A DNA stretch of 64,000 bases from contig JBMYSW010000006.1 of the NCBI GenBank assembly GCA_049603715.1, positions 1 to 64,000 on the forward strand. The letters are read 5' to 3'. The translations under genes were made by a program, and so were the position numbers. The notes beneath the pieces are model-generated. The model was not told the origin of the DNA. It did no database searches and saw nothing but the letters and a program-made list of their open reading frames with translations. The stretch is from Pontibacterium sp049603715 (lineage in GTDB: Bacteria; Pseudomonadota; Gammaproteobacteria; Pseudomonadales; Balneatricaceae). Position 1 is the stretch's first letter. Each line of letters begins with the position of its first letter. Positions 1 through 9,180 of this stretch are shown here, in pieces.

Positions 1-53
1 CCAGCGACCAATAGATTAACAGTCTACTGCTCTACCAACTGAGCTATCGAGGA
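1..53 (-). tRNA. tRNA-Asn (GTT), 3' part cut off by the window edge
   Basis: Read on the minus strand, the gene starts at 53 with a 7-base acceptor arm, TA, a D-stem GCTC/GAGC and an anticodon stem around the loop CTGTTAA. The anticodon GTT (plus-strand 18-20) decodes asparagine AAC/AAU. Sequence stops at the variable loop/T-arm because the window begins there. Arms pair as expected, with one G-T pair in the anticodon stem. A strong promoter lies just upstream at 77-105. Confidence 0.93.
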
Positions 54-76
54 ATCGCCCTAACCAGTGGCGGCGT

Positions 77-105
77 ATATTAATGATGACCTTGGGGGTC
101 GTCAA
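77..105 (-). promoter_or_regulatory. Sigma-70 promoter of the tRNA-Asn gene
   Basis: On the minus strand TTGACG (plus 100-105) is separated by exactly 17 bases from TAATAT (plus 77-82). The bases after the -10 box are GC-rich (ACGCCGCC), the discriminator type expected for stable-RNA promoters under stringent control. The distance to the tRNA 5' end leaves a short leader. Confidence 0.75.
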
Positions 106-287
106 CCATTTTTTTTAATTAATTCAATATAGTTAGCGAAATCGGCCAGAAATTTAAAAGGGACATTAAAAGCGGTTACTTTATGTGCAGTCGTTTCTAG
201 CTTTGATAAGCTAAGCGCTTTATTTTTAAGGTTTAAACGCGAAACCGCTACGTCAATGTTGTGCTTAAACAGCAGAGAGGTTAGGTT

Positions 288-419
288 ATGCGTCTTATTC
301 TTATATTACGTCCTAGTAGTTATCAGCCAAACCACCACCTTGGCTGTTGTGCTGTTTGCTTAAGTAATATCCTTACTTTTAAGCGAGACGGGCACCTTAG
401 GTGTTTAACCAAAAGTTGA
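288..419 (+). CDS. Possible 43-residue small protein
   Basis: An ATG at 288 follows a purine-rich stretch (AGAGAGG, 274-280) at usable Shine-Dalgarno distance and opens a 43-codon frame ending TGA at 417. The product begins hydrophobic (MRLILILRP) and has four cysteines, including a CC pair. It sits in the 54-476 gap between the tRNA and ycaO; the rest of that gap is AT-rich with no other recognisable element. No family is recognised, and it could equally be leader sequence of ycaO. Low confidence. Confidence 0.2.
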   Translation: MRLILILRPSSYQPNHHLGCCAVCLSNILTFKRDGHLRCLTKS

Positions 420-476
420 ACCAATACCCCTCGGCCATCGTTGCCTATATTAAGCAGGGGTATTAAAGAGGTTTTT

Positions 477-2222
477 ATGATGCGCTCCCCTAATGAGGAA
501 CCAGTGGTAACGGCAATGCAGAACCAGCTTGAGCACGCCCTAGGGCAGGTTGAGTGTGATGTGCATGCTCACGACTGGCTTAACCCTGTGGCAAACCTAT
601 GGTCAGTGTCGGTGTCCGATACCGCTCAACTAGGCTTTAGCTATCGTGGTTGTGGCTTATCAGCACAAGAAGCGAAAGAGAATGCGTTAGCGGGCTTTGT
701 TGCTCGGCTTACCTGTAATGACTTTTTCGCTTCTTATTACCTTGGGCAAGAGGTGGCGACCGGTGCCTTTGTATATTGGCCAGAGGAGCGTTGGTTTGAT
801 GTGGGTGAAGGTGAGCTGCCTCAGGGCTTGCTAGACGAGCCGTCACTGATTCAGTACAACTTTCATGGCAATCTTCGCTCTACCATGCTCATCGACAAAG
901 GTGCGGGTTCACCAGAGCGCGGTTTGTGCGCAATTCCTATGGTGCGCCAGCAAACACAAGCGCCGGTTTGTTTTCCGGTGAGTCTGATTAACTATCTATA
1001 CCAAGGCCACGGTGTTGCTGTAGGTGCGTCGGTGTTTGATGCGCGTGTTAAAGCCTTGTCGGATATTTTTGAGCGTCACATTAAAACCACTATCTTGTCA
1101 TCGGGTATTAGCTTGCCTCGTGTGCCCGATGAGGTGGTGGCAGAGTTTCCTGCTGCGCAAAAGGCTATTCGTGCGCTCGAGCAGCAGGGCTTTAACGTGT
1201 TGGTGCAAGATGCCTCTTTGGGTGGCAAGTTTCCGCTACTCAATATTGTGCTTATGAACCCAGCGACGGGTGGTTGCTTGGCAGCTTTTGGTGCCCATCC
1301 TAAGTTTGGCAAGGCGCTAGAAGTCACTGTGGCTAAGCTGTTAAACGGTCGCACCCTCGATGATTTAGGGTGTTTACCCACGCCAACCCATGATGTGGAT
1401 GCGGTGGCAGATGCCAACAACATCAAAAAGCATTGTGACCAGCAGGCCACAGGCGAGGTTGGCTTGATTGCATGGGACCTTCTGTCGGATAAAACCGACT
1501 ATACTTTTACGCGCTGGGACCTAGAAGGCGACGCAGAAGCTGAATTTAACCACTTGTGCGCCCTTATCCATAAAGTGGATATGGATATTTATATCGCGGA
1601 TTACAACGTTTTGGGCTTATATGCGTGCCGTATTGTGGTGCCGGGCATGTCTGAGGTAAATGACATTGACCGACTGGCCACCCGTAGTGATCGCGAAGCC
1701 ATGGAAAATCGCCAAGCACTGTTGGATTTGCCTAACTTATCTGAGGCTGACCTAGCGAACTTAGAGTCGGTGTTTAATCAGCTGACGCTTTCGAATGAAT
1801 GGTTGGTGACTCGCTGGCTTGGGCTTCATGTCGACCCAGAAAGTGCTATGGCCGATATGACTATGGCCGAGCTGCGTTTATCACTCGCGTTGGCAAACCA
1901 GCACTTACCTGCAGCGGATGACCGTGTTTCGCAGCTTTTGGATCAAAAAGGTTTGAGCCACGATAAACGAGCCTTTTATCAGTGTTTGCAGAGCTGTTTG
2001 GCGTTTTTGAGTGACGGTGAGCGTTCATTAGAGGACTATCACGGCGCGCTCAAGCTTAGCTACGGCAAAGCCGTGGTCGAGCGAGCCTTGGCGATGCTTG
2101 AAGGTCGCAGACTGTTTGAACAGTGCATTACCGATGATCTTCAACTCAAGCAGCTGAAGCATCATCAAGCGCTGATTGCCCAATACAAACGATTACAAAA
2201 AGCCAAACTGCAAGGGCATTAA
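477..2222 (+). CDS. ycaO: YcaO-domain protein (RimO-associated, ribosomal S12 modification)
   Basis: Full-length orthologue of E. coli YcaO (about 586 residues there, 581 here), colinear with it as I remember that sequence. The YcaO ATP-binding domain fills roughly residues 60-400, with conserved stretches such as FERHIK, FGAHP and YIADY, followed by a helical, TPR-like C-terminal part. YcaO proteins activate backbone amides with ATP; the E. coli protein is linked genetically to RimO-dependent beta-methylthiolation of ribosomal protein S12. I start at ATG 477 because AAAGAGG at 465-471 sits just before it; a TTG at 441 would add 12 residues without a ribosome-binding site. It stands alone, 139 bp before the mks operon. 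Confidence 0.9.
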   Translation: MMRSPNEEPVVTAMQNQLEHALGQVECDVHAHDWLNPVANLWSVSVSDTAQLGFSYRGCGLSAQEAKENALAGFVARLTCNDFFASYYLGQEVATGAFVYWPEERWFDVGEGELPQGLLDEPSLIQYNFHGNLRSTMLIDKGAGSPERGLCAIPMVRQQTQAPVCFPVSLINYLYQGHGVAVGASVFDARVKALSDIFERHIKTTILSSGISLPRVPDEVVAEFPAAQKAIRALEQQGFNVLVQDASLGGKFPLLNIVLMNPATGGCLAAFGAHPKFGKALEVTVAKLLNGRTLDDLGCLPTPTHDVDAVADANNIKKHCDQQATGEVGLIAWDLLSDKTDYTFTRWDLEGDAEAEFNHLCALIHKVDMDIYIADYNVLGLYACRIVVPGMSEVNDIDRLATRSDREAMENRQALLDLPNLSEADLANLESVFNQLTLSNEWLVTRWLGLHVDPESAMADMTMAELRLSLALANQHLPAADDRVSQLLDQKGLSHDKRAFYQCLQSCLAFLSDGERSLEDYHGALKLSYGKAVVERALAMLEGRRLFEQCITDDLQLKQLKHHQALIAQYKRLQKAKLQGH

Positions 2223-2361
2223 TGTCTTGTTGGTTTGCATTAGTTTTTTGTGCGTTATGGACGACGCGCTAAGTGTTTAATTAAGCTTTGTTGACGCAAA
2301 GTATAACGATGATTTGACTGGTTGCTGAGGGCTGCCACAAGGCATCTGTTTAAGGAGAGAT

Positions 2362-3765
2362 ATGCTTTTTAATAAGCTTCCTGATGACCTATTTATGCCG
2401 CTTGCGGGGCAAAATAGGGCGGTGTATCAGGCGGTTCTGCAATCATTGGCTGATGTCTTTTTCGACGAAGACCTTATCGACCCCTTTGTGCCTAAAGACC
2501 TTGTTCGCTCCGCGATAGAGGATACGGTTGTGCGCTTAGGTGTGCGTCGTTGGTCGCTAGAAGGTGACGAAGCCGAGGATGAAAAAGAGCTGCCGCGCTC
2601 AAGCCACGATTACGCCAATCGCATTTATCGCCGTTTGGTTAAAACGGGGTGGTTAGAAGAAGAGCAAAAGGTATACCGCAGTTATGTGTTGCTATCGCCA
2701 TCGATCAGCTTTTTGCTACGTTCGTTAGTATCTATCGCAAACTTAGAAAAACGTAGCTACGGTGGTGCGGTACTCAACGTGCTTAGCTCCCTTGAGTCGG
2801 CTGTTGCAGACCCTCGTGGCCGCGGTATTACCTTGGCCGAAGCGGCGCAAACTGCAGCCGACTTTAGTGCCCACCTAACGGACATGATGCTGGGATTGCG
2901 CGAGCTTAAAATGAGCTTGTCGGCCAGCAACAACCCTCAAGAAATTGTTCGTAACTTCTTTGATCGCTTTGTAGAGCAGATTCTGGTTTCGGACTACAAA
3001 ACCCTCAAAACCAAAAACAACCCGTTTCGTTTTAGGCGTTTAATTCTGTCGTTATTGCGTGATTTGCAGTTTGATACGGTGAAGCTCAAGCAGCTGGCGG
3101 AACATTACCAAGAGCAATACGAAACCGACTACCACGATGCAGAAGGGCGGGTGCATCAGCACATTAATCGCATTATTCGTATCTTTGAATCGGTAGATCA
3201 GCGTCTCGAAAAAATCGACGACTTCCGTTATCGCCTTGAAAAACGTGTGGCGGATACCGTTCGCTACATGGATAAAACCACGCCGGGTATGTCGGCGCGC
3301 CTTTCGCGGGTGATCTCTGGCTTGTCGCAATTAGATGACAGTCAAATTCCAGTGGCAGACACCTTAGACGAAGTGGCGTTTATTAGCAGTGCCAGTATTC
3401 GTTCGCCAGTGCGTCGTCGTGTGCAGGCGCAGCCACGGGTGATTAAGCAGCAAACCATTGACCCACGTGTGTTAGAGCTTCGTCAGTTGTTTAAAGAGTA
3501 CAAAGATCGCCGCGAGGTGACACCACAGAAAGTGGAGCATTACTTAGAGCAGCAGTTACTCAAGGCTGACACATTAAAAGCGACGGACTTTAGTATCGAG
3601 ACCATTGAAGACTACATTTGCTTTAGTTACGTGCGTCACATGCACTCGATGGGTAAAAAGGCCAACGCGGTGGTCAAGAAATATGACATTGTCTTCAAAG
3701 AAGGTTATGTCGATGTCAGTGGCATGGTGACGTGTCGCGACTTTGAGATTCAAAGGAAAGTTTAA
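2362..3765 (+). CDS. mksF: MksF / JetA-like kleisin subunit of a MukBEF-type condensin
   Basis: 467 residues, first gene of a three-gene operon whose last product is an SMC-like ATPase. The architecture (helical N-terminal winged-helix-like region, long heptad-rich middle around residues 230-310, compact C-terminal domain) and its place before mksE and mksB match MksF of Pseudomonas, related to the JetA subunit of Wadjet. The kleisin bridges the two SMC heads and recruits the MksE dimer. AGGAGAG just before ATG 2362 is a good ribosome-binding site. The stop is followed directly by the mksE start codon, so the two are translationally coupled. Assignment rests on gene order and size as well as sequence recall. 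Confidence 0.8.
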   Translation: MLFNKLPDDLFMPLAGQNRAVYQAVLQSLADVFFDEDLIDPFVPKDLVRSAIEDTVVRLGVRRWSLEGDEAEDEKELPRSSHDYANRIYRRLVKTGWLEEEQKVYRSYVLLSPSISFLLRSLVSIANLEKRSYGGAVLNVLSSLESAVADPRGRGITLAEAAQTAADFSAHLTDMMLGLRELKMSLSASNNPQEIVRNFFDRFVEQILVSDYKTLKTKNNPFRFRRLILSLLRDLQFDTVKLKQLAEHYQEQYETDYHDAEGRVHQHINRIIRIFESVDQRLEKIDDFRYRLEKRVADTVRYMDKTTPGMSARLSRVISGLSQLDDSQIPVADTLDEVAFISSASIRSPVRRRVQAQPRVIKQQTIDPRVLELRQLFKEYKDRREVTPQKVEHYLEQQLLKADTLKATDFSIETIEDYICFSYVRHMHSMGKKANAVVKKYDIVFKEGYVDVSGMVTCRDFEIQRKV

Positions 3766-4395
3766 ATGTTATCTGATCTTCAAAAAGTGATTAGTCGTAG
3801 CGACCGCTACGTGGCGGAGGACTTTACAAAAGCCGCCAATCAGCTGCTGACTCAGCAGTTTTTGTATGCCGATCGCAGTGGCCACCGCGATAGCTACTTT
3901 CTGATTACATCTCACGTTGAGTATTTTAAAAACTTGTTTGAGGCGATTGGTTGGTCGTTTATTCATCAGCCTGAAGAAGCCTACTTGGGTATTTTGCCGC
4001 AAGGTGAAGAGCGTCATATGCGTCTTCGCCTTGATGAGTCGCTGCTGTTGCTGTGCTTGCGCCAGCTTTACGAGCTTCGCTTAGAAAACTTCGAGGTGGA
4101 AAACGGACAAGCCTTTACTCATACCGATGAATGGCTATCGACCTACGAGAACCTTACTCGTAAAGAGATTCCAAACGAAACACGCCTTAAAGAAATCATT
4201 GGCTTGTTTGTTCGTCACGGTGTGATTGAGCGCGGCAAAGCCGACATAAACGACCCAAAAAACATTCCGTTACAAATTAATCCGGTGATTCGCCAAGTGA
4301 TTGTAGAAGACTACATTGGCCAGCTTGAGGCTTTGTGTGAAGAGCCTGACGCGGTAAACGCATCACAAGAGGAGTCTGACAGTGAAACAGCTTAA
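3766..4395 (+). CDS. mksE: MksE / JetB-like condensin subunit (DUF4194-type)
   Basis: 209 residues, with winged-helix-like blocks (for example LLLLCLRQLYELR near residue 90) and an acidic C-terminal tail. In MukBEF-like complexes this subunit forms a dimer on the kleisin and contacts DNA. Start ATG 3766 abuts the mksF stop; AAAGGAAAG upstream serves as ribosome-binding site. Its last 14 bases overlap mksB. Both overlaps indicate stoichiometric co-expression. Confidence 0.8.
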   Translation: MLSDLQKVISRSDRYVAEDFTKAANQLLTQQFLYADRSGHRDSYFLITSHVEYFKNLFEAIGWSFIHQPEEAYLGILPQGEERHMRLRLDESLLLLCLRQLYELRLENFEVENGQAFTHTDEWLSTYENLTRKEIPNETRLKEIIGLFVRHGVIERGKADINDPKNIPLQINPVIRQVIVEDYIGQLEALCEEPDAVNASQEESDSETA

Positions 4396-7300
4396 TCGCA
4401 TTGTACTGGTCAACTGGTACGTTTTAGGTGCTGTTGAGATTCCAATTAAAGGCAGCGTGGCTATTGTGGGTCCTAATGGCTCCGGTAAGTCGTCATTGCT
4501 GGATGCCATTCAAACCGTGTTGATGGGCGGTAACAAGCGCAACCTAAGCTTTAACGCCTCGGCAGGTGAGAAAAGTGAGCGAAGCTTACGCACCTACTGT
4601 TTGGGTTTTTTGGATAGCGACGGTCGTAAAAACCATGCGCGCGAAGATGCCCTAAGCTACTTGGCGCTGAGTTTCTTTGATACCGAAACGGCACAAGAAA
4701 CCTGTGTGGGTATTGCCATTAGCGCTTCGACTGCGTCGCCTGATGAAGATGTATTGGGTCGCTTTATTTTGCCGAACTTTTCAGTGCATCTAGATGACTT
4801 TACCGTTACTCAAGACGGTGGTCGTATGCCTCGCCCTTGGGATGAGGTAAAGCAAAGCTTGCTAGGTCAGTGCCCGGATATGATTCTGGAAAAGCGCTCG
4901 AGCCGCTTTGTACGCGAAATGGTTACCCATTTGAGCTTTGATCCAGCGTTGCCAAACGATGACGACAAGTTTGTTAAGAACTTTAAAAACGCTTTGAAGT
5001 TTGTGCCGATTGATAGCCCAACGCGCTTTATTCGTGAGTTTGTGTTGGACGAAAGCGAAGTGCATGTTGGGGGCTTTCGTAAGTCACTTGATGAATACCG
5101 AGTGATGGAGCAAAAAACCCGCGAGGTGGCTGAGAAAATTGGCGCACTTGAAACCATTCAAGAGCAGTGTAAAGGCATCGCTCGCAACGTTAAAAACGCC
5201 GTTGAATACGAATGGGTGGTGCACGAGGCGCGCTTTGAAAATGCCGACCTTCAAAAAGAATCTGCAGCTGATCGCTTAGAAGAAAACCAAGAAAAAGAAA
5301 CCCAAGTGCAGGGTGACTTGGATGCGGTTAACGAAGAGCTTAACCAAACGTTGCAGGCATTAGCGCAGGCGCGTGCAGATTTAAATACCACTGATTCCGC
5401 TCATAAAATCAATGCGTTAGAGTCGAATATTGCAGCAAAATCTCACGAAGTGAGTGTGGTGGAAGAGCGTATTCAGCAAGTATATAACTTGCTGCGTATG
5501 GCGGTTGGCTTTGCAAATCAAAAGGCCCACCTGCCTGAAAACTTTGTGCCTGTAGTAGAGCAGTCAGTTGCCTTGTGGCGCGGCGGCCAAGACATGCTTG
5601 GCCCAACATGGCCACAAGATCCAGTAGCGGTTGATCAGAACCTAGAAAAACTGCGCGAGTTTATTGACCCTGTGCGTCGTGATATTTCTCGTCGATACGA
5701 AGCGTCGGTAATACGCATTAATGAGCTGCGCAGTGATATCCAAAATCAAAAGAGTGCGGTAGAGCAGCTTAAACAAGGCCGAGCGCCGGTGCGTCGCAAT
5801 ACCCAAGATTTGATGGACTTGTTGTCTGAGTACGGTATCGATTCGACGCCTATTTGTGAGTTGGTGGATATCAATGACGATAAATGGCGTGTGGCACTTG
5901 AGTCCTTCCTAGGTGCGCGACGTGAAGCGCTGATTGTTGACCCTGACCGCGTTAAAGAAGCGATTACTCTTTACCGTCGTAAAGGTCGTCACCTTAAGGG
6001 CTGTCGTATCGTTAACACCACCAAGTCGGGTGAATGGCTAAATCGCAGTAAGCGTGGCTCGCTAGCCGAGTTTATCGACACAGATAACGAACACGCACAA
6101 GCCTACATGAATCGCGCCTTAGGTGGCGTGATGGCGGTTGAGACCGAAACCGAACTGCTTCGCCAAGAGCGCGCATTGACCTACGACTGCATGTTGCAAA
6201 CCGAGGGCAGTACAACCTCGATTAATGAATTGCAGCCAATCATGGGTATTCGTCGCCGAGGTGCTCAGCTTGAGGTTCAGGGCAGTCAGGTAGATGCCTT
6301 GGTGCGTGAGTTTACTGATTTAGGCAAAGATCACGAGCTACTCGAAAAGTTGCGTGACACCCTTATTAACCTCACCACAGGTTTGGCGGGTGTGAATGAG
6401 CGTATGTTCGACTTGGTTAACCAGCGTAACCAGTTGCATGGTGAGATTGAGAGCCACCGCCAAGCAATGACTGACTTGCGCAACCAAGACGACTCTGGCC
6501 TACAGGCTCGCATTAAAGAGCTGGTTGAAGCGCAAAAAGAAGCGGGCGACAAACAAAAACGCTTGATGGATAAGCTCCAAAAAGTGCGTACTGCGATGAT
6601 CAAGGACAATGCCGCTCTTGAGGTGTTGGATAATGAGCTTGAGTCACATGCCAACGCGCGTAACTTGTGTGCAGAGAAGCCGCACTTTGACCCTCAGTCG
6701 GCGCAAGAAAAGCTGGATTACCTTGATGAGTCTTGCAGCTCTGACCTTGATCGCGTGATTTTTGAGGCGGCGAAAAAAGCCCAATCAGAAGCCATGCTGC
6801 AAGAGAAGAAGAAAAACGCCGTACGTGACGGTGTCGCTCATTTTAAGGCGCGCTACCACGGCGGTGGTTTAAGTCATCAAAGTATCGACAAAGTTAATGC
6901 TGACTCTACACACGAGGAGTTAGAGCAATTTGTAAACGAAACGGCAGAGTCGTTGCGTGAGTCTGAGCTAGCCCAATACACCCAAAAAGCAGAGCGCGCG
7001 CGTTTAGAGGCGGAAACCTCTTTCCGTTCGGACTTTGTGGCGCATCTAAACGATCAGATCAACAAGATTAAAGATTTGATTCGTGAGCTGAACCAACATC
7101 TTAAAAACCGTCCATTCCACAAAGAAATGTACAGTTTTGAGATGATGCCAAACCCAGAGCTAAAAGACATTTTGGCGTTGGTAGAGGCGTACACTCAGTT
7201 CGATAACGCCAATGTTGGCTCGCTATTTGATATGAAAGGCAACCCAGAAGAGTCGCAGCCGCACAAAGATGCGTTGGCGAAGATTCATGACGTGCTTAAG

Positions 7301-7807
7301 AGTGAAGGTGAGAGCAGCTTGCTGCAAGATTACCGTAACTTCTATAACTTTGAGTTGGTCGTAAAAGACACCCAAGGTAATCGCAAAACCACCTTAACCC
7401 AGCGTATTAAAACCGGTTCGGGCGGTGAGCACCAAGTGCCGTTCTACGTTGCCATTGCTGCAGCACTAGGTGCGACTTATCGTTTGCGCGAATCAGCTGA
7501 TGGTAATCCAGTCGGCGGTATGAGCTTGTCGGTATTCGACGAAGCCTTTAACAAGCTAGATAGCGAAAACACCGTAACTTCTCTTGGCTTTATGAATGAT
7601 CTTGGTTTGCAAACCATTATCGCGGCGCCTGACGAGAAATACTCATTGTTAAGCTCGTGTACTGACACCATCATCAACGTATGCCGTGACGGCCATGTGG
7701 TGGATGTGGATGTGGAGTTTCCGTCAATTAAAGGGCGAGAGCTGCTGAATTCCGATAATCCACTAAAAATCATGGCTCAGCGCGATGCGGAGCAAGCCTC
7801 GGTATAG
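4382..7807 (+). CDS. mksB: MksB / JetC-like SMC ATPase of the condensin
   Basis: 1141 residues with the SMC plan. An N-terminal ATPase half carries Walker A (VGPNGSGKSSLLDAIQT, residues about 30-46); long coiled coils cover roughly 275-480 and 650-930; a hinge lies near 500-650; the C-terminal half has the signature KTGSGGEHQVPFYVA and Walker B LSVFDEAFNKLD. This machine loads on DNA and organises it, by loop extrusion in relatives. The GTG at 4382 is chosen because AGAGGAG lies 9 bases upstream; it overlaps mksE by 14 bp. No TOPRIM/nuclease gene (mksG/jetD) follows: the next gene is on the opposite strand and unrelated. That argues for the chromosomal MksBEF type rather than the plasmid-cutting Wadjet type. 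Confidence 0.88.
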   Translation: MKQLNRIVLVNWYVLGAVEIPIKGSVAIVGPNGSGKSSLLDAIQTVLMGGNKRNLSFNASAGEKSERSLRTYCLGFLDSDGRKNHAREDALSYLALSFFDTETAQETCVGIAISASTASPDEDVLGRFILPNFSVHLDDFTVTQDGGRMPRPWDEVKQSLLGQCPDMILEKRSSRFVREMVTHLSFDPALPNDDDKFVKNFKNALKFVPIDSPTRFIREFVLDESEVHVGGFRKSLDEYRVMEQKTREVAEKIGALETIQEQCKGIARNVKNAVEYEWVVHEARFENADLQKESAADRLEENQEKETQVQGDLDAVNEELNQTLQALAQARADLNTTDSAHKINALESNIAAKSHEVSVVEERIQQVYNLLRMAVGFANQKAHLPENFVPVVEQSVALWRGGQDMLGPTWPQDPVAVDQNLEKLREFIDPVRRDISRRYEASVIRINELRSDIQNQKSAVEQLKQGRAPVRRNTQDLMDLLSEYGIDSTPICELVDINDDKWRVALESFLGARREALIVDPDRVKEAITLYRRKGRHLKGCRIVNTTKSGEWLNRSKRGSLAEFIDTDNEHAQAYMNRALGGVMAVETETELLRQERALTYDCMLQTEGSTTSINELQPIMGIRRRGAQLEVQGSQVDALVREFTDLGKDHELLEKLRDTLINLTTGLAGVNERMFDLVNQRNQLHGEIESHRQAMTDLRNQDDSGLQARIKELVEAQKEAGDKQKRLMDKLQKVRTAMIKDNAALEVLDNELESHANARNLCAEKPHFDPQSAQEKLDYLDESCSSDLDRVIFEAAKKAQSEAMLQEKKKNAVRDGVAHFKARYHGGGLSHQSIDKVNADSTHEELEQFVNETAESLRESELAQYTQKAERARLEAETSFRSDFVAHLNDQINKIKDLIRELNQHLKNRPFHKEMYSFEMMPNPELKDILALVEAYTQFDNANVGSLFDMKGNPEESQPHKDALAKIHDVLKSEGESSLLQDYRNFYNFELVVKDTQGNRKTTLTQRIKTGSGGEHQVPFYVAIAAALGATYRLRESADGNPVGGMSLSVFDEAFNKLDSENTVTSLGFMNDLGLQTIIAAPDEKYSLLSSCTDTIINVCRDGHVVDVDVEFPSIKGRELLNSDNPLKIMAQRDAEQASV

Positions 7808-7845
7808 CTAGGCGCTAACCTAAGGGTTGAGCTATCGCACTAAAC

Positions 7846-7881
7846 CAAACCCGTGGCCTCATTCGAGGTCGCGGGTTTTTT
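7846..7881 (+). terminator. Rho-independent terminator of mksFEB
   Basis: A 13-base stem with two non-Watson-Crick positions (AACCCGTGGCCTC / GAGGTCGCGGGTT) around ATTC, followed by six T residues, about 40 bp after the mksB stop. Confidence 0.85.
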
Positions 7882-7907
7882 ATGAGTGTGGCTTTAGTGA
7901 GATCAGG

Positions 7908-8579
7908 TTAGTTAAAAGAGGAAAGTCGCGGTGCTAAGGTTCGTAGCCTTGGCTTAAACTCGGCGTGCAAGGTTTGTTTGTATCGAAGTTGGATATGGCC
8001 TTGCTGGCTATCAACGGACCAATGCTTTGGTCGCTGAATGAGCGCAAGTAACAAGGTCGCAGGAGAGGTGTATTGCTTTGCTTGGGCAAGCAGCTTGAAG
8101 TCGCTAAATTGCTGGCAGCGTAATACTCGAATCACATCACTTAGTTGCCATTGGGCTGGTAGCTTGCTGAGTGGAGCGATTGTGCCAATGCGCCGAGGCG
8201 ACGAGAGATAGCGATCTTTACTAAAAAACTTACGTGCTGTTAGGTCGCTATGAAGGTTGAGTAAGCTGTTGTCTCTCACATTGCTGTTAAAGTCCAAAGC
8301 TTCAAGGCCTTCGATCAGGGTATCCAGATTCCACTGACAGCCCTTAATTAGCGCAAAAATCGGGTCAACACTGGTGCGAGACCCTAGGCTGTATTTAAGC
8401 CCTTGGCGACTATCAATTTCGCCGTTTAAACAGGTGATTTGTAAGTAGGTCGCCTGAATGCTGACCACGCAATCGCTAGACGACACCATGCACACAGGCT
8501 CCTCTTGCTGGAAGAAGGCCATCCAAGCGGCTTGTGTGTTTAGGTGAGGTAAAACGGGAATGCGCATAGTCGGCGTCAA
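7908..8579 (-). CDS. Uncharacterised 223-residue protein
   Basis: An uninterrupted frame with codon use like its neighbours, convergent with mksB. The product has no signal peptide or membrane segment. The first 60 residues look beta-rich, with MRIPVLPHL and a VSIQATYLQITCLNGEI strand pattern; the rest is mixed and basic, ending in a run of Arg/Leu/Lys. I recognise no family. The start could also be the ATG giving MRIPVLPHL, five codons in. A role with the condensin is not implied by the convergent arrangement. Confidence 0.6.
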   Translation of the reverse strand: MTPTMRIPVLPHLNTQAAWMAFFQQEEPVCMVSSSDCVVSIQATYLQITCLNGEIDSRQGLKYSLGSRTSVDPIFALIKGCQWNLDTLIEGLEALDFNSNVRDNSLLNLHSDLTARKFFSKDRYLSSPRRIGTIAPLSKLPAQWQLSDVIRVLRCQQFSDFKLLAQAKQYTSPATLLLALIQRPKHWSVDSQQGHIQLRYKQTLHAEFKPRLRTLAPRLSSFN

Positions 8580-8697
8580 GCTAAATCGAATAAGTGGTTG
8601 AATATAAAACTTAAATTTAGCAGTCTATGGGCCGAAGATAAATAAATACTCCTTGTGGCGGCGTTATTTGTGCAAGGTTGCAAGGTGGGGAGTCAAA

Positions 8698-9048
8698 ATG
8701 AAATTACTTAATCGCTCGGGTTTGTCTGTGGTGCCTAAGTTGCCGTTTATCGAATGGGCGGCAAAGCAGCAGGATGACCCACTGAATCAGGTGCTAACGG
8801 CCGCTGAGCAGCAGCAAGAAGGCACCCTTTATCTTATTGCAGAAGTGGAGAGCGAAGCCGATTTCGAGGCTGCGATTGAGCAGCACTGGCAAGCAATATT
8901 TGAAAACGAGCTGGCGGCATGGGATGAGTTTGGTGACCACTGGCCGCAAGGGCGCGACCGCGGGCTGTTTGAGCAATGGTTTAGTGTAGTGCCGCAAATT
9001 GCGACCTTTGATTTGGACAGTGAGCCGCTGATGACGGCGACTCTTTAA
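8698..9048 (+). CDS. Small acidic conserved-type hypothetical protein
   Basis: 116 residues from ATG 8698, which follows GGGGAGTC; an upstream in-frame start at 8653 lacks this. The product begins MKLLNRSGLSVVPKLPFIEW, is acidic through its centre (ESEADFEAAIEQ), and ends with a Trp-rich block (WPQGRDRGLFEQWF). The pattern 'N-R-S-G-x-x-V-x-P-K-x-P-F-x-x-W' is familiar from small uncharacterised proteobacterial proteins. No function is known to me. Probably cytosolic. Confidence 0.7.
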   Translation: MKLLNRSGLSVVPKLPFIEWAAKQQDDPLNQVLTAAEQQQEGTLYLIAEVESEADFEAAIEQHWQAIFENELAAWDEFGDHWPQGRDRGLFEQWFSVVPQIATFDLDSEPLMTATL

Positions 9049-9180
9049 ACGGCACTTTTGTTGTTACAGCCACCGTTACAACCAAGCCTTTGGTGGCAGG
9101 CTTTTAACACTGTCGGCCCCTTGCTTTCGCCCAAGGGGTTACGCAGACTAATGGTTTTTTCGTGAGTAGGGGATAAGGAT

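Noticed and set aside
1..53. tRNA gene as the edge of a genomic island
   Set aside because: No integrase, direct repeat or change in composition is seen next to it within the window; the 3' end lies outside.
4382..7807. Calling the condensin a full Wadjet anti-plasmid system
   Set aside because: The nuclease gene jetD is absent next to it, so only the MksBEF part can be supported.
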